A stretch of DNA of 64,000 nucleotides, taken from positions 28,177,501-28,241,500 of the forward strand of contig NC_088099.1 in NCBI RefSeq assembly GCF_036370855.1, written 5' to 3'. Positions within the stretch are counted from its first letter, which is position 1. Every line of letters begins with the position of its first letter. This stretch comes from Dromaius novaehollandiae (lineage: Eukaryota > Chordata > Aves > Casuariiformes > Dromaiidae). The notes under the pieces were generated by a model, which did not search any database, was not told the origin of the DNA, and saw nothing but the letters and a program-made list of their open reading frames with translations. Of the stretch, positions 28,640 through 39,700 are shown in pieces. A program made the translations under genes and the position numbers.

Positions 28640-29440
28640 TTAAGGACATAATGACAGATGCTAAACTACCTATCCCTTCTCAGGAAAGATCTGAGTCACT
28701 CTGGAGAGTTCTCAGAACTCCAGTCAACACTCACCAGTGGTCAAAAAGTCAAATACAATGAGGAATGCTTACAAAAGAGAAGAAAAACAAACAAAATAAC
28801 AATACAAGGTACAAAATCAATGATATGCTTACAACTCTAACATTGCACATAGCTGTGGTCACCACATTTCACAGAATAAATAGAGGAAAAAGAACGGTCC
28901 ATGAGGATAGATCAAAAGATATTAAGAGGATTCTGTTCAAGAAGAAATTAGATGGACAAGGGAAAAAAAAGCCCTGAAGAAAAATGTGAAAGAAGAATAC
29001 CAAGCTATAAGCAAACTAAAAAAGATAAATGGGATATAATCATCATTTCTTATGAGTTTGGAGGGAGGGAAGGCAAAAAATGAAACTAAGCAACCATATA
29101 AAAAAAAAAAAGGTGGAAAGGGGGAAATCTTTTATCATACAACACATTTAAACTACAGAACACATTTCCAAGTTTTTAGAATGCCAAAAATCAAAACTGA
29201 GCTAAAGCAACAATTAGACAAATTCATCAAAAATAACCAGTAACTCTAGAAAGAGCTATCAAACATGATTATGTAGGTTCAACCCAGAGGCTGCAGGAAG
29301 CTGAGAGAAACGACTACCCTGAAATTGTCCTATTACACTCTTTCCACAAGCATCACCTGGACACAAGTCAGAAGAACACAGGATGAGATGAACCTTTTTT
29401 CTGACCCCATGTTACTATGCTGGACAGAGTGAAAATAAAA
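28640..29440 (+). mobile_element. Ancient CR1-type LINE fragment, sense
   Basis: Weak but ordered CR1 landmarks occur: GCTGTGGTCACCACATTTC (about 28851), a Lys-rich stretch, ATTAGACAAATTCATC (about 29213), GGCTGCAGGAAGCTGAGAG, and GATGAACC followed by CTGACCCCATG (about 29388-29410). The roughly 550-bp distance from the first to the last landmark matches the intact element. Divergence is high and the left edge uncertain. Confidence 0.65.
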
Positions 29441-30503
29441 AAAGAAAAATTTTCAGGAAGAGACTTGATAGAAAACAAGACTATGATATGATTTGGTCTT
29501 CCTCATGGTTTGCTATGTTGATTATTAAAAGCTATGGCTGTAATCAAGTGAAAACAGGTCAAGCAGTAAGAATAACTAAGGCAAGAACCATCATCAATAT
29601 GACAGTGTCTATCACTGCAGCATGAGCGTAAACAGTGAGAAGCAGAGGAGGCAAGGTAACAAGAATCAAAATCAAGGAAGGTAGGAAGAAAAGCTGGGGG
29701 ACAATAATAGTGTCGCGGAGGCGAAAAAGAAGAAAAAAAAATCTCAAAGAGGAAAGCCAAGTGAGAGTGAGCTGATTCAGTCTTTTTAACAGCAAAGAAC
29801 TAGGAAAGAGAGAAACCAACACTCGGATTCCCTCGTCTGACTTTGCCTCTGCAAAAAGGCAGGAGCTGGAGGGAATAAGCTACAAAGACATCAAATATAA
29901 CAATAGTCTTCTCAGAGCATGTTGACAGCAAAAGACAGACAGGAAGGAGAGAAGAAAAATCATGAGATGAGGTTAGGAAGGAATGTACATAAGGAAAGTA
30001 GATGGTGGAAAGGATAGGAATTATAAAAGGGTAAAGGTGAGAGATGGTAAAGAGCAAACTCTGGACAAGTATCACCAGAGGTAAGAAAAACCTGAGGCAC
30101 AGGAGGACCTGGATGTGCAGTCTGTATTTATGCCAGTATGTGGCAGACAGATGAGTGAACTTTTGCCTTAAACATTTCTTGGTACATAAGGTGCAAGGAA
30201 ACCATAACCCCGAACAAGCCATCTGTTTCCGGCGGAAACAGGACTGAGCTGCTGCGACCCCTGAAATGGTCTCCCTGCGACCACCTGGGACACACCGAGC
30301 CTGCACCGAACCAGGGCACGATCGGGCAGAGACTTTGGGACCTGGCCCTCAGTTCAGTGAGAAAGGGCCCCAGAGCTGGTGTAGGCTGGAAAGAGTTACA
30401 AGCAGTCTGCATTCCTATGCTTCACACTCCAGGAGGGAGGATGTGAAGGCTTTGAAATAAGGCCTGCTTGGGCGCCAGGACCCTGGGAAACAAAGCCTCC
30501 CCT

Positions 30504-30625
30504 CACTGCCGAAACAGTGTTAATTGGGGGGGGGGGGGGGGGGGGGGGGGGTGTCTGGATTATATCCTCTTCTTCAGGACCTTGGAAGATAACACCTACT
30601 GTCACTGCTGGGGCAGTGCTAATTG
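30504..30625 (+). repeat. Direct repeat pair A inside the LTR
   Basis: Two 23-bp copies (30504-30526 and 30603-30625) share the pattern CACTGC, four to five variable bases, then CAGTG and TAATTG. They lie 99 bp apart and flank the poly-G run. Repeats of this kind in U3 often carry enhancer sites; that role is inferred. Confidence 0.7.
30526..30551 (+). repeat. Poly-G run of 26
   Basis: This is an uninterrupted G homopolymer within the LTR. It is prone to length error in sequencing and could form G-quadruplex structures. Confidence 0.95.
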
Positions 30626-30900
30626 CTGGAACAACACCTCTTTGTGTTTGTGCCTTGAGAGACAAGGGTGGGACCCAAGGAAGCAAAACACATCTCTCAG
30701 CAGAAACCGCAACAGTAAAGATAAGGGAGAAAAACAGCCTGCCTGGGAACAACGATGAGACCCAATAAGGAGCAGGAGACCCCAGACCTAAAAATTACTA
30801 TTGGTCTGAACTACCGCGTGAGGGGTGGGAAACTTAATTTGAAAAAGCTGTAATTGCCCAGGGATTTCTTTGTTCGAGGTCCCTCTTCGGAGGCACCCAA

Positions 30901-31039
30901 CTCGAGCTGTAACTACTGCACGTGTGTCATTACAATTTATTTATTTATTTGCCTTGATTTGGCTCCAAGCTTTTCGGCGGGAACCTAGGGTCAGACCCTG
31001 CTCGAGTTGTAATTACTGCACGCGCATCACTAAAATTTA
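30901..31039 (+). repeat. Direct repeat pair B inside the LTR
   Basis: Two 39-bp copies (30901-30939 and 31001-31039) begin CTCGAG and share TACTGCACG and AATTTA. They lie exactly 100 bp apart and differ at 7 positions, mostly transitions. The similar spacing to repeat pair A suggests an old roughly 100-bp tandem duplication within U3. Confidence 0.75.
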
Positions 31040-31090
31040 CACCCAGGGCGAAGAGGACCAATGGGACGCCGCTGGATCCACGGGTGGTGA

Positions 31091-31162
31091 TCTCTCTCTC
31101 CCCCTCTCCCCCCCTCTCTCCCTCCCCCTCTCCCCCCCTCTCTCCCTCCCCTTTGCCTTTCC
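31091..31162 (+). repeat. Polypyrimidine CT/CCCTC tract
   Basis: This is an almost pure C/T stretch made of CTCTCCCTCCCC-like units repeated several times. It lies between the CCAAT box and the polyadenylation signal of the LTR. Confidence 0.9.
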
Positions 31163-31295
31163 CCACCTTTTCTGCCCACTTTGTGGAAAATAAAGTTAAA
31201 AGGTTGTACGATATTTGACCAGTTTTAGCGTCTTAATCTCATCCTTGCGATCATAACGAACCCCCTCCCCCCTGCCGATATTGGATCGGGACACA

Positions 31296-33235
31296 GTGAA
31301 AAATGATATGTCAAAAAAGGAGTCCAGGAGACCTACTAGGAATGTAGCTACAGGAATTATAACAGGAATAGGGCAATTAAATTAATGGGAAGAAAACACT
31401 GTAATGCAAAACAGCAGGGTAGGGAGGGACTGGCAGGTTTAAACACATACAAGCTCAAAGAAACAAGGTTCCCCAGTACTTACACAGCAAGCCATTGTCA
31501 GATAACTGGAATGCATCTCTCCCAGCAAGAAACAGAGCAGACCAGTCAACATCACAGGCATTTACCAGATTTTGCCTCTTGCAAAGCATCACTCTTGCTT
31601 ATGAATGGATTCTTACCACAGGTGCACATATTTCACACTTCCTCCAGCCTAATTTTGAGTGACTGAAGTAATGGTGCTTCTGGCCATCAGCAGCAGCTCA
31701 AGTAAAGTTTGTCTGTTTCCTATTACTGCATAACAGCCTTTTGCACAGATAGTAACATTGCGTGGTATTTAACAACCTTAGTAACTGGAAGCAGTTTTCT
31801 GCACAGTATCATGGAAGACAGCAAACTAGAGACATAAGAATCCAAATGTCTGGAATATGCTGACACTGATGGAAAGAACATATACTTATAAGCTAGGAAC
31901 AAAGGAAATCAGTTTTTATATCTGGCTCCAAAACTAAAATGCAAAAATTGATACATATACATAAAGTCTTGGCCACAGTCAAGACATCACTATCTCACAC
32001 CACCTCCTGCACCTTTAATATCATATTGTAGAGTTTTATAGCAGACTGAGAAGAAGCAGAAACATACAGCTCATTTATTATCTGAAAAAGGTCAAACATC
32101 AGTGTCCATTAATTAACAGAAAATTAATTTTCCAAAGTGACAGAATTTCTGAGAATTTCTTTAACTAAAAGACATACCTTAGTTTCAGTTACAGAGTAAG
32201 TGTCTGGTATATATGTATAGCATGAAAAGGTAGATATGATAGAGTGAAAACACTAGCTCTAGATATAAGAAAAACAGTGGAAAAAATGGATTTTAATATT
32301 TCCGGGTTTAGCTACCCTCTCTTATGAAGTCTCTAGTCAGAAAACATTGAAAGGGTGAAAGAGTGACATGCTCCACAAGAAGACAGGCTTCAGAATAAGT
32401 TTCCTAGGCATTATTTTTACACCTCATGAAAACAATGGCTAGTAACTGCCTGTGTTTTCAGGCAGAGGTAAACTTTCATAATATCATGATAAGTAGAAAT
32501 GCTGAAAGTATGAATGCATAGCTAAACAACAACTGAACTGGTTTTAACATTCAAATGCAATTTAGGTATTCACAGAAACAACTATCCTAGGGCACTGCCT
32601 TGAAGACATTCCTCTCAGAACACATACACACAAGGTTTCTCAGCCCAGAGCTGTCAGACCAGGTCAGCCTTCCCATCTTGCAGGAATTCATCTGGGGAGT
32701 GCAGGTGCTATAATGGAAAAAATAAATAAATAAAAACAAACCACAAGCAGCAGTCTTTGAAAGATGATTTTTCCTGAAACTGCTCCTGAGGAAGACAGAA
32801 AAGATAAACAGCCTAGATAACAGATTTAGGCTACAGAACTGCCAGTACAAAAACTACCCAAGTTGCCAACCTGAAGCACCCCAAAAGCAATGAGATTTTT
32901 GCGAGGGGATGATGCTACAGGCCTTTTTACTTGCTTTCTACTTCAGACTGGCATGGCATATAACCATAGAGTCAAAGTGCTGTGTACAAGGCTAAAGGAA
33001 CCAGCCTCAAGCCCAAAGCACCTCTTTCCGTGAGAACTAAGACACCCATCTGTAGAGCTTACAGCTCCTAAGAAACCACTACATATTTTAAGTGCCTCCA
33101 CTAAAAACACCCACCATTAGTACTGCAACACACAGAAGTGACACACTCAAAGCTTCCCCCTACCTAACCAGGCCCCCAGCTCACTTCACCACTGGCTTTT
33201 AAATGGGGAGGTGGAAGGGTTGGCAGTTTACACCC
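31296..33235. other. Upstream flank of CAPN7, nothing recognised
   Basis: This is AT-rich DNA between the LTR and the CpG island. I see no divergent gene exon, although CpG-island promoters often give antisense transcripts. Confidence 0.5.
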
Positions 33236-33360
33236 CCCCCGTGTTCCCCCCAACCGCCGTCGCACGCAGGCGCGCACCCCGCACCCCGTCGCGCGACACG
33301 CGCGCGCCAGCTAACGCCGAGAGCCCCGCCCTCCCGCCGCCCCGCCTCACCCGTGCCCGA

Positions 33361-33370
33361 GCATGCGCAG
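33361..33370 (+). promoter_or_regulatory. NRF1-like half site
   Basis: The sequence GCATGCGCAG resembles the right half of the NRF1 motif. It sits about 80 bp upstream of the palindromic copy. The ATG inside it also opens a short upstream reading frame (33363-33647). Confidence 0.45.
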
Positions 33371-33442
33371 TGCAACACCCACGCAGCCCTCGCGGAGGGC
33401 CGCCCTCCCACATCGAAAAAACCAAAGCTCCGCCGCCCCGGC

Positions 33443-33452
33443 GCGCATGCGC
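33443..33452. promoter_or_regulatory. Palindromic NRF1-type site
   Basis: The sequence GCGCATGCGC is a perfect palindrome matching the core of the NRF1 binding site. It lies 236 bp before the start codon inside the CpG island. NRF1 commonly drives housekeeping CpG-island promoters; binding here is inferred. Confidence 0.65.
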
Positions 33453-33534
33453 AGCTTCTCCCCTTCCTCCCACAGTGTCGCCGCGAGGGGCGCGGCGGGG
33501 TTCGGGTGTCCCGGCTGCCGCTGTCGGGGCAGGT

Positions 33535-33544
33535 GGGCGGGGCC
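33535..33544 (+). promoter_or_regulatory. GC box (SP1/KLF type)
   Basis: The sequence GGGCGGGGCC is a consensus GC box about 144 bp before the start codon. It is a common element of TATA-less promoters; use here is inferred. Confidence 0.55.
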
Positions 33545-33567
33545 AGGGGGCGGGCGGGGGCATGGGG

Positions 33568-33591
33568 GCGGCGCCGGCGCCGGCGCCGGCC
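33568..33591 (+). repeat. (GGCGCC)n hexanucleotide repeat in the 5' leader
   Basis: About four units of GGCGCC lie upstream of and in frame with the CAPN7 ATG. If translated from the ATG at 33562 they would encode alternating Ala-Pro. The array is GC-rich and may vary in length. Confidence 0.85.
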
Positions 33592-33687
33592 ACAGCGGGT
33601 TCAGGAAGGAAGCGAAAGCGGGTGGGGGTCGAGCCGGCGGGCGGTAGGTCTGCGGGGGGGCTCGGTGACGGGAGCGGGGGCCTGGCC

Positions 33688-33789
33688 ATGGATGCTACCA
33701 CGCTGGAGCTGGACGCGGTGAAGTTCGCGCAGCTGGCGGTGCAGCGGGACCACAGCGGGCGCTACCAGGAAGCGGTCTTTTACTACAAG
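33688..33789 (+). CDS. CAPN7: CAPN7 coding exon 1 (residues 1-34)
   Basis: It encodes the start of the first MIT domain, from [15 protein letters not shown] to AVFYYK. The ATG was chosen because the peptide matches the known calpain-7 N-terminus. Its context is strong (G at -3, G at +4). The donor is AAG|GTGGGG, phase 0. The reading frame stays open upstream to at least 33211, so a longer N-terminus starting at 33562 cannot be excluded. Intron 1 is the longest (4,474 bp); its first 430 bp belong to the CpG island and I recognise nothing in the rest. Confidence 0.95.
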
Positions 33790-36700
33790 GTGGGGTGTGG
33801 GGGGAGGAAGGGAGACTGCGCGGCAGCCGCGCCCCACTGCGTGTCCCTCGCCCTCCCGTCGTGATTCCCTCAGTCGCGCCACCGCCCCCCCTGCCCCCGC
33901 GCGAGTCCCGCTGTGCGCGCGGGGGGAGGGGGCGGGCGCGAGCCCCCGCTGAGGCCGTTGAAGCGGCCGTCGGAGCGGGGACGGGGGATGGGTGCGGCCG
34001 TTAGAGCAGGAGGCGGCTTTTGGCTACCGGCCTGTTCGCTGCCCTCTTCCCCCACCCCTCTCGGCCTGCTGCCCCCTTGCCACCGCAGAGGACGGGCGGA
34101 GGGAGGAGTGGCTTGCCGCACTCCGGCGGGGGGAAGGTGTACTTTCCCTCGGCTCGTTCTCCCGTCGTGGGTATGCCCTGGAGACTGGGTGGGTTGCTTG
34201 GCCGCGGATAAGACATGGTGTTTCCGGCAGGAAAAGAAGGCGGAAGGCCACGCATGCACCTAGAAAGTTTAGCTGGGTCTGGAGGAGCCGCGTCGTTAAG
34301 CGCAAGTTGCGCAATATTTTTTCCGTGTGCTTTATTTTTGGATGAGAACAAGTACTGTCTGTGTGGTGCTGTTTATTAACGTGCTTAGACTCACCACCAC
34401 AGCAATACTTGGAAAGTGGATACATACACTACTTCCACCTCGTGGAAGCATAACCTCTTTGTTGCATCTCAGCAAGCTTTGTGCTGTTTTCCTGTAACCT
34501 AGGTAAAAATGTCTCTGACTCGTTTGTCCTCGGCTGTCATTCCTGACACCCACCTCTCCCCTCCATCATGCCAGAAAATCTCTGTTTTGTGTTGGAGATG
34601 TAAGGGCTGAGCATTTTAGAAAACTGCAAATGGGCAGATTGAAGCTGTTGAGCATACAACTGGGAACAACTCTATTGTATAGTCAATCACAAAATAAGTA
34701 ACAGAATTAGACAAGTACACAGGGAAATACAAGATTCTCAATAATAAGCTGGCTTCAGACCACATGCTACGTGTTTCTTATGCTTTAACCACATACAAAT
34801 ATCCTTTGCACTGAAACTGCTTTTGAGTTTACTTTTCCAGCACAGCTTCAGGCCTTTGTGACCTGAAGTGTGGTTAAGTTGCTTCAGTGTCATGTTCAGT
34901 ATTTCCAGACTTAATAATGGTATTTGATAGCTTCAGTGCAATATACAATATTCTGCATGTGTTAATTTATTTTGTTGGTTTTATGCTTTGCAAAGTTACA
35001 TTAAAGTTATATGTTTCTCTTACTTTTCACCTGTAAGAAGGGATTTTTTTTTTGAGCCGTGTATTTGTCTTTGGTGCAGTGATTGTTACAGATATTCCAT
35101 TATCCTGCTGAAGTAATTCTCTTCCATTAACTTACCAAGTGCTCTGCAGTTGGCCATTTATTTCCTGAATGCTAGATGTCTGTGAAATGTATGAAGAATA
35201 CAGTGTTTATAACCTTTGTGGGCCTGTGCATGTAAGTGTGACAGGATAGGAAGGGGAGTATATTTTTTTAACCTGGCTGTTAATGTAGGGTAGCTGTCAT
35301 CATATTAAACAGCATGCGTACATGTTTGTAAGAGGCATAATTACAAGTAAACAATGCTGATAAGCACAGGAGTCCGTAAGTGTATACACATGGTCTGATG
35401 GCTGTGTACAGTACAGCTGCTTATTACGATACTTTTCTCAGCATATCTGGAAGATTGTTGAGTGCTCAACAGAAGAAAACCATTGTTATTTCTGTACAAT
35501 TTTTGTACAAGGAAAATCTTTCTCACTTGCTGTATGTGCATGATATTATTGCTAAGAGCAAAGATGCATCTCTGGTAGCATTGGTGCACCTCAAGCTACA
35601 TGAGTATAATCTAGAAAATGCATTGTGGTTTACAGAAGCTAGGCGACAGAGTAGCGTGAGTATGGATGCTGCGTTGTATGAGGAAAGCTCTGAGTCTCAT
35701 CTCTGCAGTGAGCATTTCTAATATTCAGACAGGTGGCTGTTGGCAGTCTAGGGCTAGGTATTGATTCTTGCATCAGGTGATATGTGAAGGCATTGGTATT
35801 CAACTTTATTTTGACTGGGGCAGGGGAGAGCAAATTCAGCATGTATCGATCAAGTGTTTTTTGTACCTATTGAGCAAGTATACATATATCAATTGAATTC
35901 TTTGTACGTAATTTAGACTAGATAGGTTTGGCTTTGCAGATGTTGCCTGAAGAATCATTGACAATATTAGACTGAACAAAAGTAGTTATGAAATAGGATC
36001 TAGTATTTTGGAGGTGCTTTATGCATGTTCTGACAGTGCAAGTGAACTCAGACCTGTTACCAACTTCCTCACTAACTGCTCGAAGCAGTTCAGTGCACAG
36101 TGGTGCCGTGATTACTTCGGACGTGGGAAAGCTTGAGTACCAAATTCGATTCTGCAAGAACTTGACCTAGGAAAGAAATGTGGGAAATGCTACATTATGC
36201 TGTTGGTAGACAGCAAACTGACTTGTCTGAGTGGAGTGTCTATGGCCAGCAAGTACTGTTCACTTTCAGCTACAGTGGAATTTTGACAGACCTACAGAGG
36301 AGGGCTGCATGTGAACCAGCTTAGGGTAACAGTGCTGATAAAGATGCTATACAGAAATGTCAGAAACAGATTTGAGCAGCTGATGACTTCAGCAAAACTG
36401 CCGAAGAAAGTTGCCAAGCTTGACTGTCAACCAGCAGCTACCAACTTGCAAACTGATGACCAGCAGTTAGTTTAGTGTGAGTGTGGCACACTCGTTATGG
36501 CAAAGAACAGTAGTGATATTGAGGAGACTGTGAATACCGACTCTGAATTGCATTTCAGTCTTTTCACTGGAGACAGCTGACATGCTGCCTCTGCAGGCAG
36601 TTGGTCGAGTGCTTCAGTCCTTCAGAGGCTTAATGCACAAATGACCTTTTTTCCTCTGTCTGCATCTAAAAAGCAGGCCAAGCAGTTGTGCTTGGAATCA

Positions 36701-39700
36701 CAGAAGAAACATCAGTTATGTATTGTTTTTGTAGCACTAGTCTGAAAATCCACATTGTTTTTTTGTATTATATGTAGACAACTTACCATTATGATAGAAT
36801 ACATATTTTATCTGTACTTGTGTTATGCCACAGAAACATACGTATACACATTCTTTGAGCAGATTTCTGTAAGTGCTTTGTTTTTCCCAAGGATAGCTGT
36901 GTGCTAGGCCTTAACGATATTTAATTGCTGCATATAAATGAAACAGAACTTCTCTACCTTTGTGTTGCTGTGGACGCATTTTATGTGATGTAGTATGGTG
37001 ATGGATTTTGACTGTGGTGCTTGTCAGTAAAAAATTATCCTAATAATAAGCATAGGCTGTGCCAGGATCAGCTTTAAGTTTGGGCAAAACAGGCAGATGC
37101 CTAGGGGCGCAGACTGATAAGCAGGACCAAATCACAGTCATAAAGCAAGCAAGAGACTCTCTGGCCATGGCTCTGTCCTTGCTCTCTGCAGAGCAGCCTT
37201 TCTGAGCACCATCTTTGTGGAGCAGCTCCCTGACAGTTACTATTCTGCTTCCTACATGCTTGGCCTGCTCTGTGACTGCCTCTGTTCTGCTGCTGTTGGC
37301 AAGACAGGCACTGCCACAAAAGTGGGGCACTTTGAATGCAAAGAATGAGGACAAAGTAAGATATTTTATCATCATTTTGGGGGTTGACAGAATTCAGTTT
37401 TCCATATGTTTCTGAGACTGAGTCAGCTCTGAGCTGTTCATTACAGTCCCGCCAAACCTTATGTATTTTTCATAAATTCAGTGAATGGGTAGAGAGCTTA
37501 GAGGATTGAAAGTATTTTTTCATAATAAATTTGTACTGTATAGAAAAAGTCTTAATGCAAATAACATACTATGCTTCCAAGTTAGAGACCTATGCTCCCT
37601 CCTGGAAGTAAGCTTCCATCAATATCCAGTGTTTTGTGTGCATACAAATCTTTAAAGATCAAAGTGTGAGGAGCTGAGAACTTTTAATTTTGTAGAACTT
37701 TAAGATTTGATAGCTTTATTCTGGCCATACTAATAGAAGGTGATTTCTAAAACAAATTTCATGCATTTTAGTTTGAAAAGCCTTTATATTGATTCATTTC
37801 TCATTATTTTCAGATTAAATGCAGGTAATGTGAGTAGGGTTTGTTTTTTTCCCCAACCTTAAATCTGAAGCCTTTCAAAAATACAAGTCAGATCATGACC
37901 TGTGGGCTTTACTTAAATCAGTAAGTGCATGCTTGAAAAGGTTTGTTGTTTAAAATCCCTTAAGCCATGCTTTTGGCTAATACAGACAGACCTGACATCT
38001 GTATTTATAGAATCTGAAGAGATTTATTATAGTTTTATAGGTTGTCCCATGTGCAAGAAATTGAACAGAGGAGAATTGGTTTCATTTATTATAATTTGAA
38101 GCTTGTTCTTTTCTGGCAGATTTTCCCAACAGCCACTGAGCCTTTATGCAGATGTGGCGGTTTGCTTTCAATACAGCTCATCATTCCTATAGGCCCTCAG
38201 CTTACGTAAAGTTATTTTCCAGGCAGCAGATGTTAACTATGTATCAACTTCTTCTCCCTGCAGGAAGCTGCACAAGCCTTGATTTATGCTGGGATGGCAG
38301 GGTCAAACCTGGAAAATATTCAAGAAAAAATAAATGAGTACTTGGAGAGAGTTCAAGCCCTCCATTCAGCAGGTGGGTAAGGAGCTTTCTAATCAAACCT
38401 CTGCTTGAATTAATTGACTAGAAAGCCTTTTTGGTGCTGTGAAATATACATCTGTGATTTTTGCTGTTTTTCATGATTATCCTTCTCTGTGAAGGACATC
38501 AGGTACAATGAGCATTCAGAAATGAAGCACAATGACTTCCTAAGGACTTTAGTGCAAAATTTCTTTCCTTTTAAATATTCTTAAGAACCACATCTGTACA
38601 GCAAATATGAAGAGATAATGAAACATAGGAACAAAAAAATGATCAGGAACAAATCAATACTTGCATTTAAGACTCAGCTGCATGATGGATTTAAAGCAAG
38701 TGGTTTTGGCATTTTGAGAGGGAGAGAGCTGTCTGCTCTCATAAGGGGTTTCCTTGTTTGATCCCACTTCAGTATTTGGGCTTAGCGCAAAATCTCCAAT
38801 TCTTGTACATGTGTAATTCTCATTTAGAATCACAGGATTGCTGAGCATGGAAGGGACCTCAGGAGGTCTCTAGACCAACCTCCTGCTCAAAGCAGGGTTA
38901 ACACTGAATTCAGACCAGGTTGATCAGGGTTTTGTCCAATCAGGTTCTGAAAACCTCTGAAGACAGAAATTCCCCATCCTCTCTGGGTCCCGCTCCAGTG
39001 CATATTTGTCTTTATACTGAAAACTTTTTTCTCTTTATAGGCAGTTGGGATATCCTGTTTCAGTTTATGACCGCTCTCTCTTTCTCCTGCAGTGCACTGC
39101 TGTAAAGAGCCTGACTGCGTCTTCTCTATAACCTCCTTTCACTGACTGGCAGGCTGCTGTTAGCTGCTCCCTGCCCTGCCACCCAAGCCATCTCTTCTGC
39201 TGGCCGAGCAAGCCCAGCTCCCTCAGCCTATCCTCACATCCCCCATAAGGATGCAGTATTCCAGCTGGGGTCTACTGAGTGCCAAGGGGAGGATGATAAT
39301 CCCTTCCCTCGATCTTCTGGCCATGCTCTTGCTGATGCAGCCCTGGATGCTGTTAGTCTTCATCCCTGTCAGGGCTGTGCTGGTTCCTGCTTATCTACCA
39401 TCCCTCAAGACCCACAGGCCCTTCTCAGTACAGCTGCTGTCTGGCCAGGCAATTGCAACCTGTACCCTGCAGGGCGTTAAACTGTCCCAGACACGGGGCA
39501 TTCCATTTGTCCTTGTTGAATTTCATGCGATTCCTGTCAGCCCATTACTTTAGTTTATCTAGGTCTCTTTGAATAACAATCATGACTTTGAGTATATCGA
39601 CTCTACCTCCTGGTTTGCCATGATCTGCCAACTTGATGAGGGTGCACTCTGTCTTCTTCTTCAGGTTATTAATAACGATATTAAATGAGATAGATGCCTA

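Larger units (their letters stand above)
30200..31295 (+). mobile_element. Endogenous retrovirus LTR, probably solitary
   Basis: This is a GC- and CpG-richer island in AT-rich intergenic DNA with LTR organisation. It has direct repeats in the putative U3 part, a CCAAT box (about 31058), a polypyrimidine tract (31091-31162) and an AATAAA signal (about 31186-31191). A roughly 100-bp U5-like segment ends GGATCGGGACACA. No primer-binding site or gag/pol/env-like reading frame follows, so a solo LTR is most likely. The left edge is uncertain: TG starts at 30123, 30224 or 30442 are possible, and none gives a clean target-site duplication. The ERV family cannot be named from the sequence. Confidence 0.65.
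33236..34215 (+). promoter_or_regulatory. CAPN7: CpG-island promoter of CAPN7
   Basis: This is a sharply bounded stretch very rich in G+C and CpG, unlike the AT-rich flanks. It spans the 5' leader, exon 1 and the start of intron 1. It contains NRF1-like sites and a GC box, and I see no TATA box, which fits a broadly expressed TATA-less gene. The exact transcription start cannot be seen. Several upstream ATGs (for example 33363) would create short upstream reading frames if transcription starts before them. Confidence 0.85.

Noticed and set aside
29800..30306. Minus-strand open frame of 168 codons
   Set aside because: It straddles intergenic DNA and the edge of the LTR, is rich in hydrophobic residues and matches nothing I recognise.
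33228..33701. Minus-strand open frame of 157 codons opposite the CAPN7 leader
   Set aside because: It is Pro/Ala/Arg-rich, as expected for the complement of a CpG island where stop codons are rare.
35380..35721. Open frame of 113 codons in CAPN7 intron 1
   Set aside because: It matches no family I recognise and lacks matching splice sites; it is more likely a chance intronic frame.
37040..37330. Possible repeat or pseudogene in intron 1
   Set aside because: The segment is less AT-rich and reads open on the minus strand, but I could not match it to any element or protein.
39251..39553. Open frame of 100 codons in intron 2
   Set aside because: It lies entirely in the antisense strand of a CR1 element and does not correspond to the CR1 protein frame.
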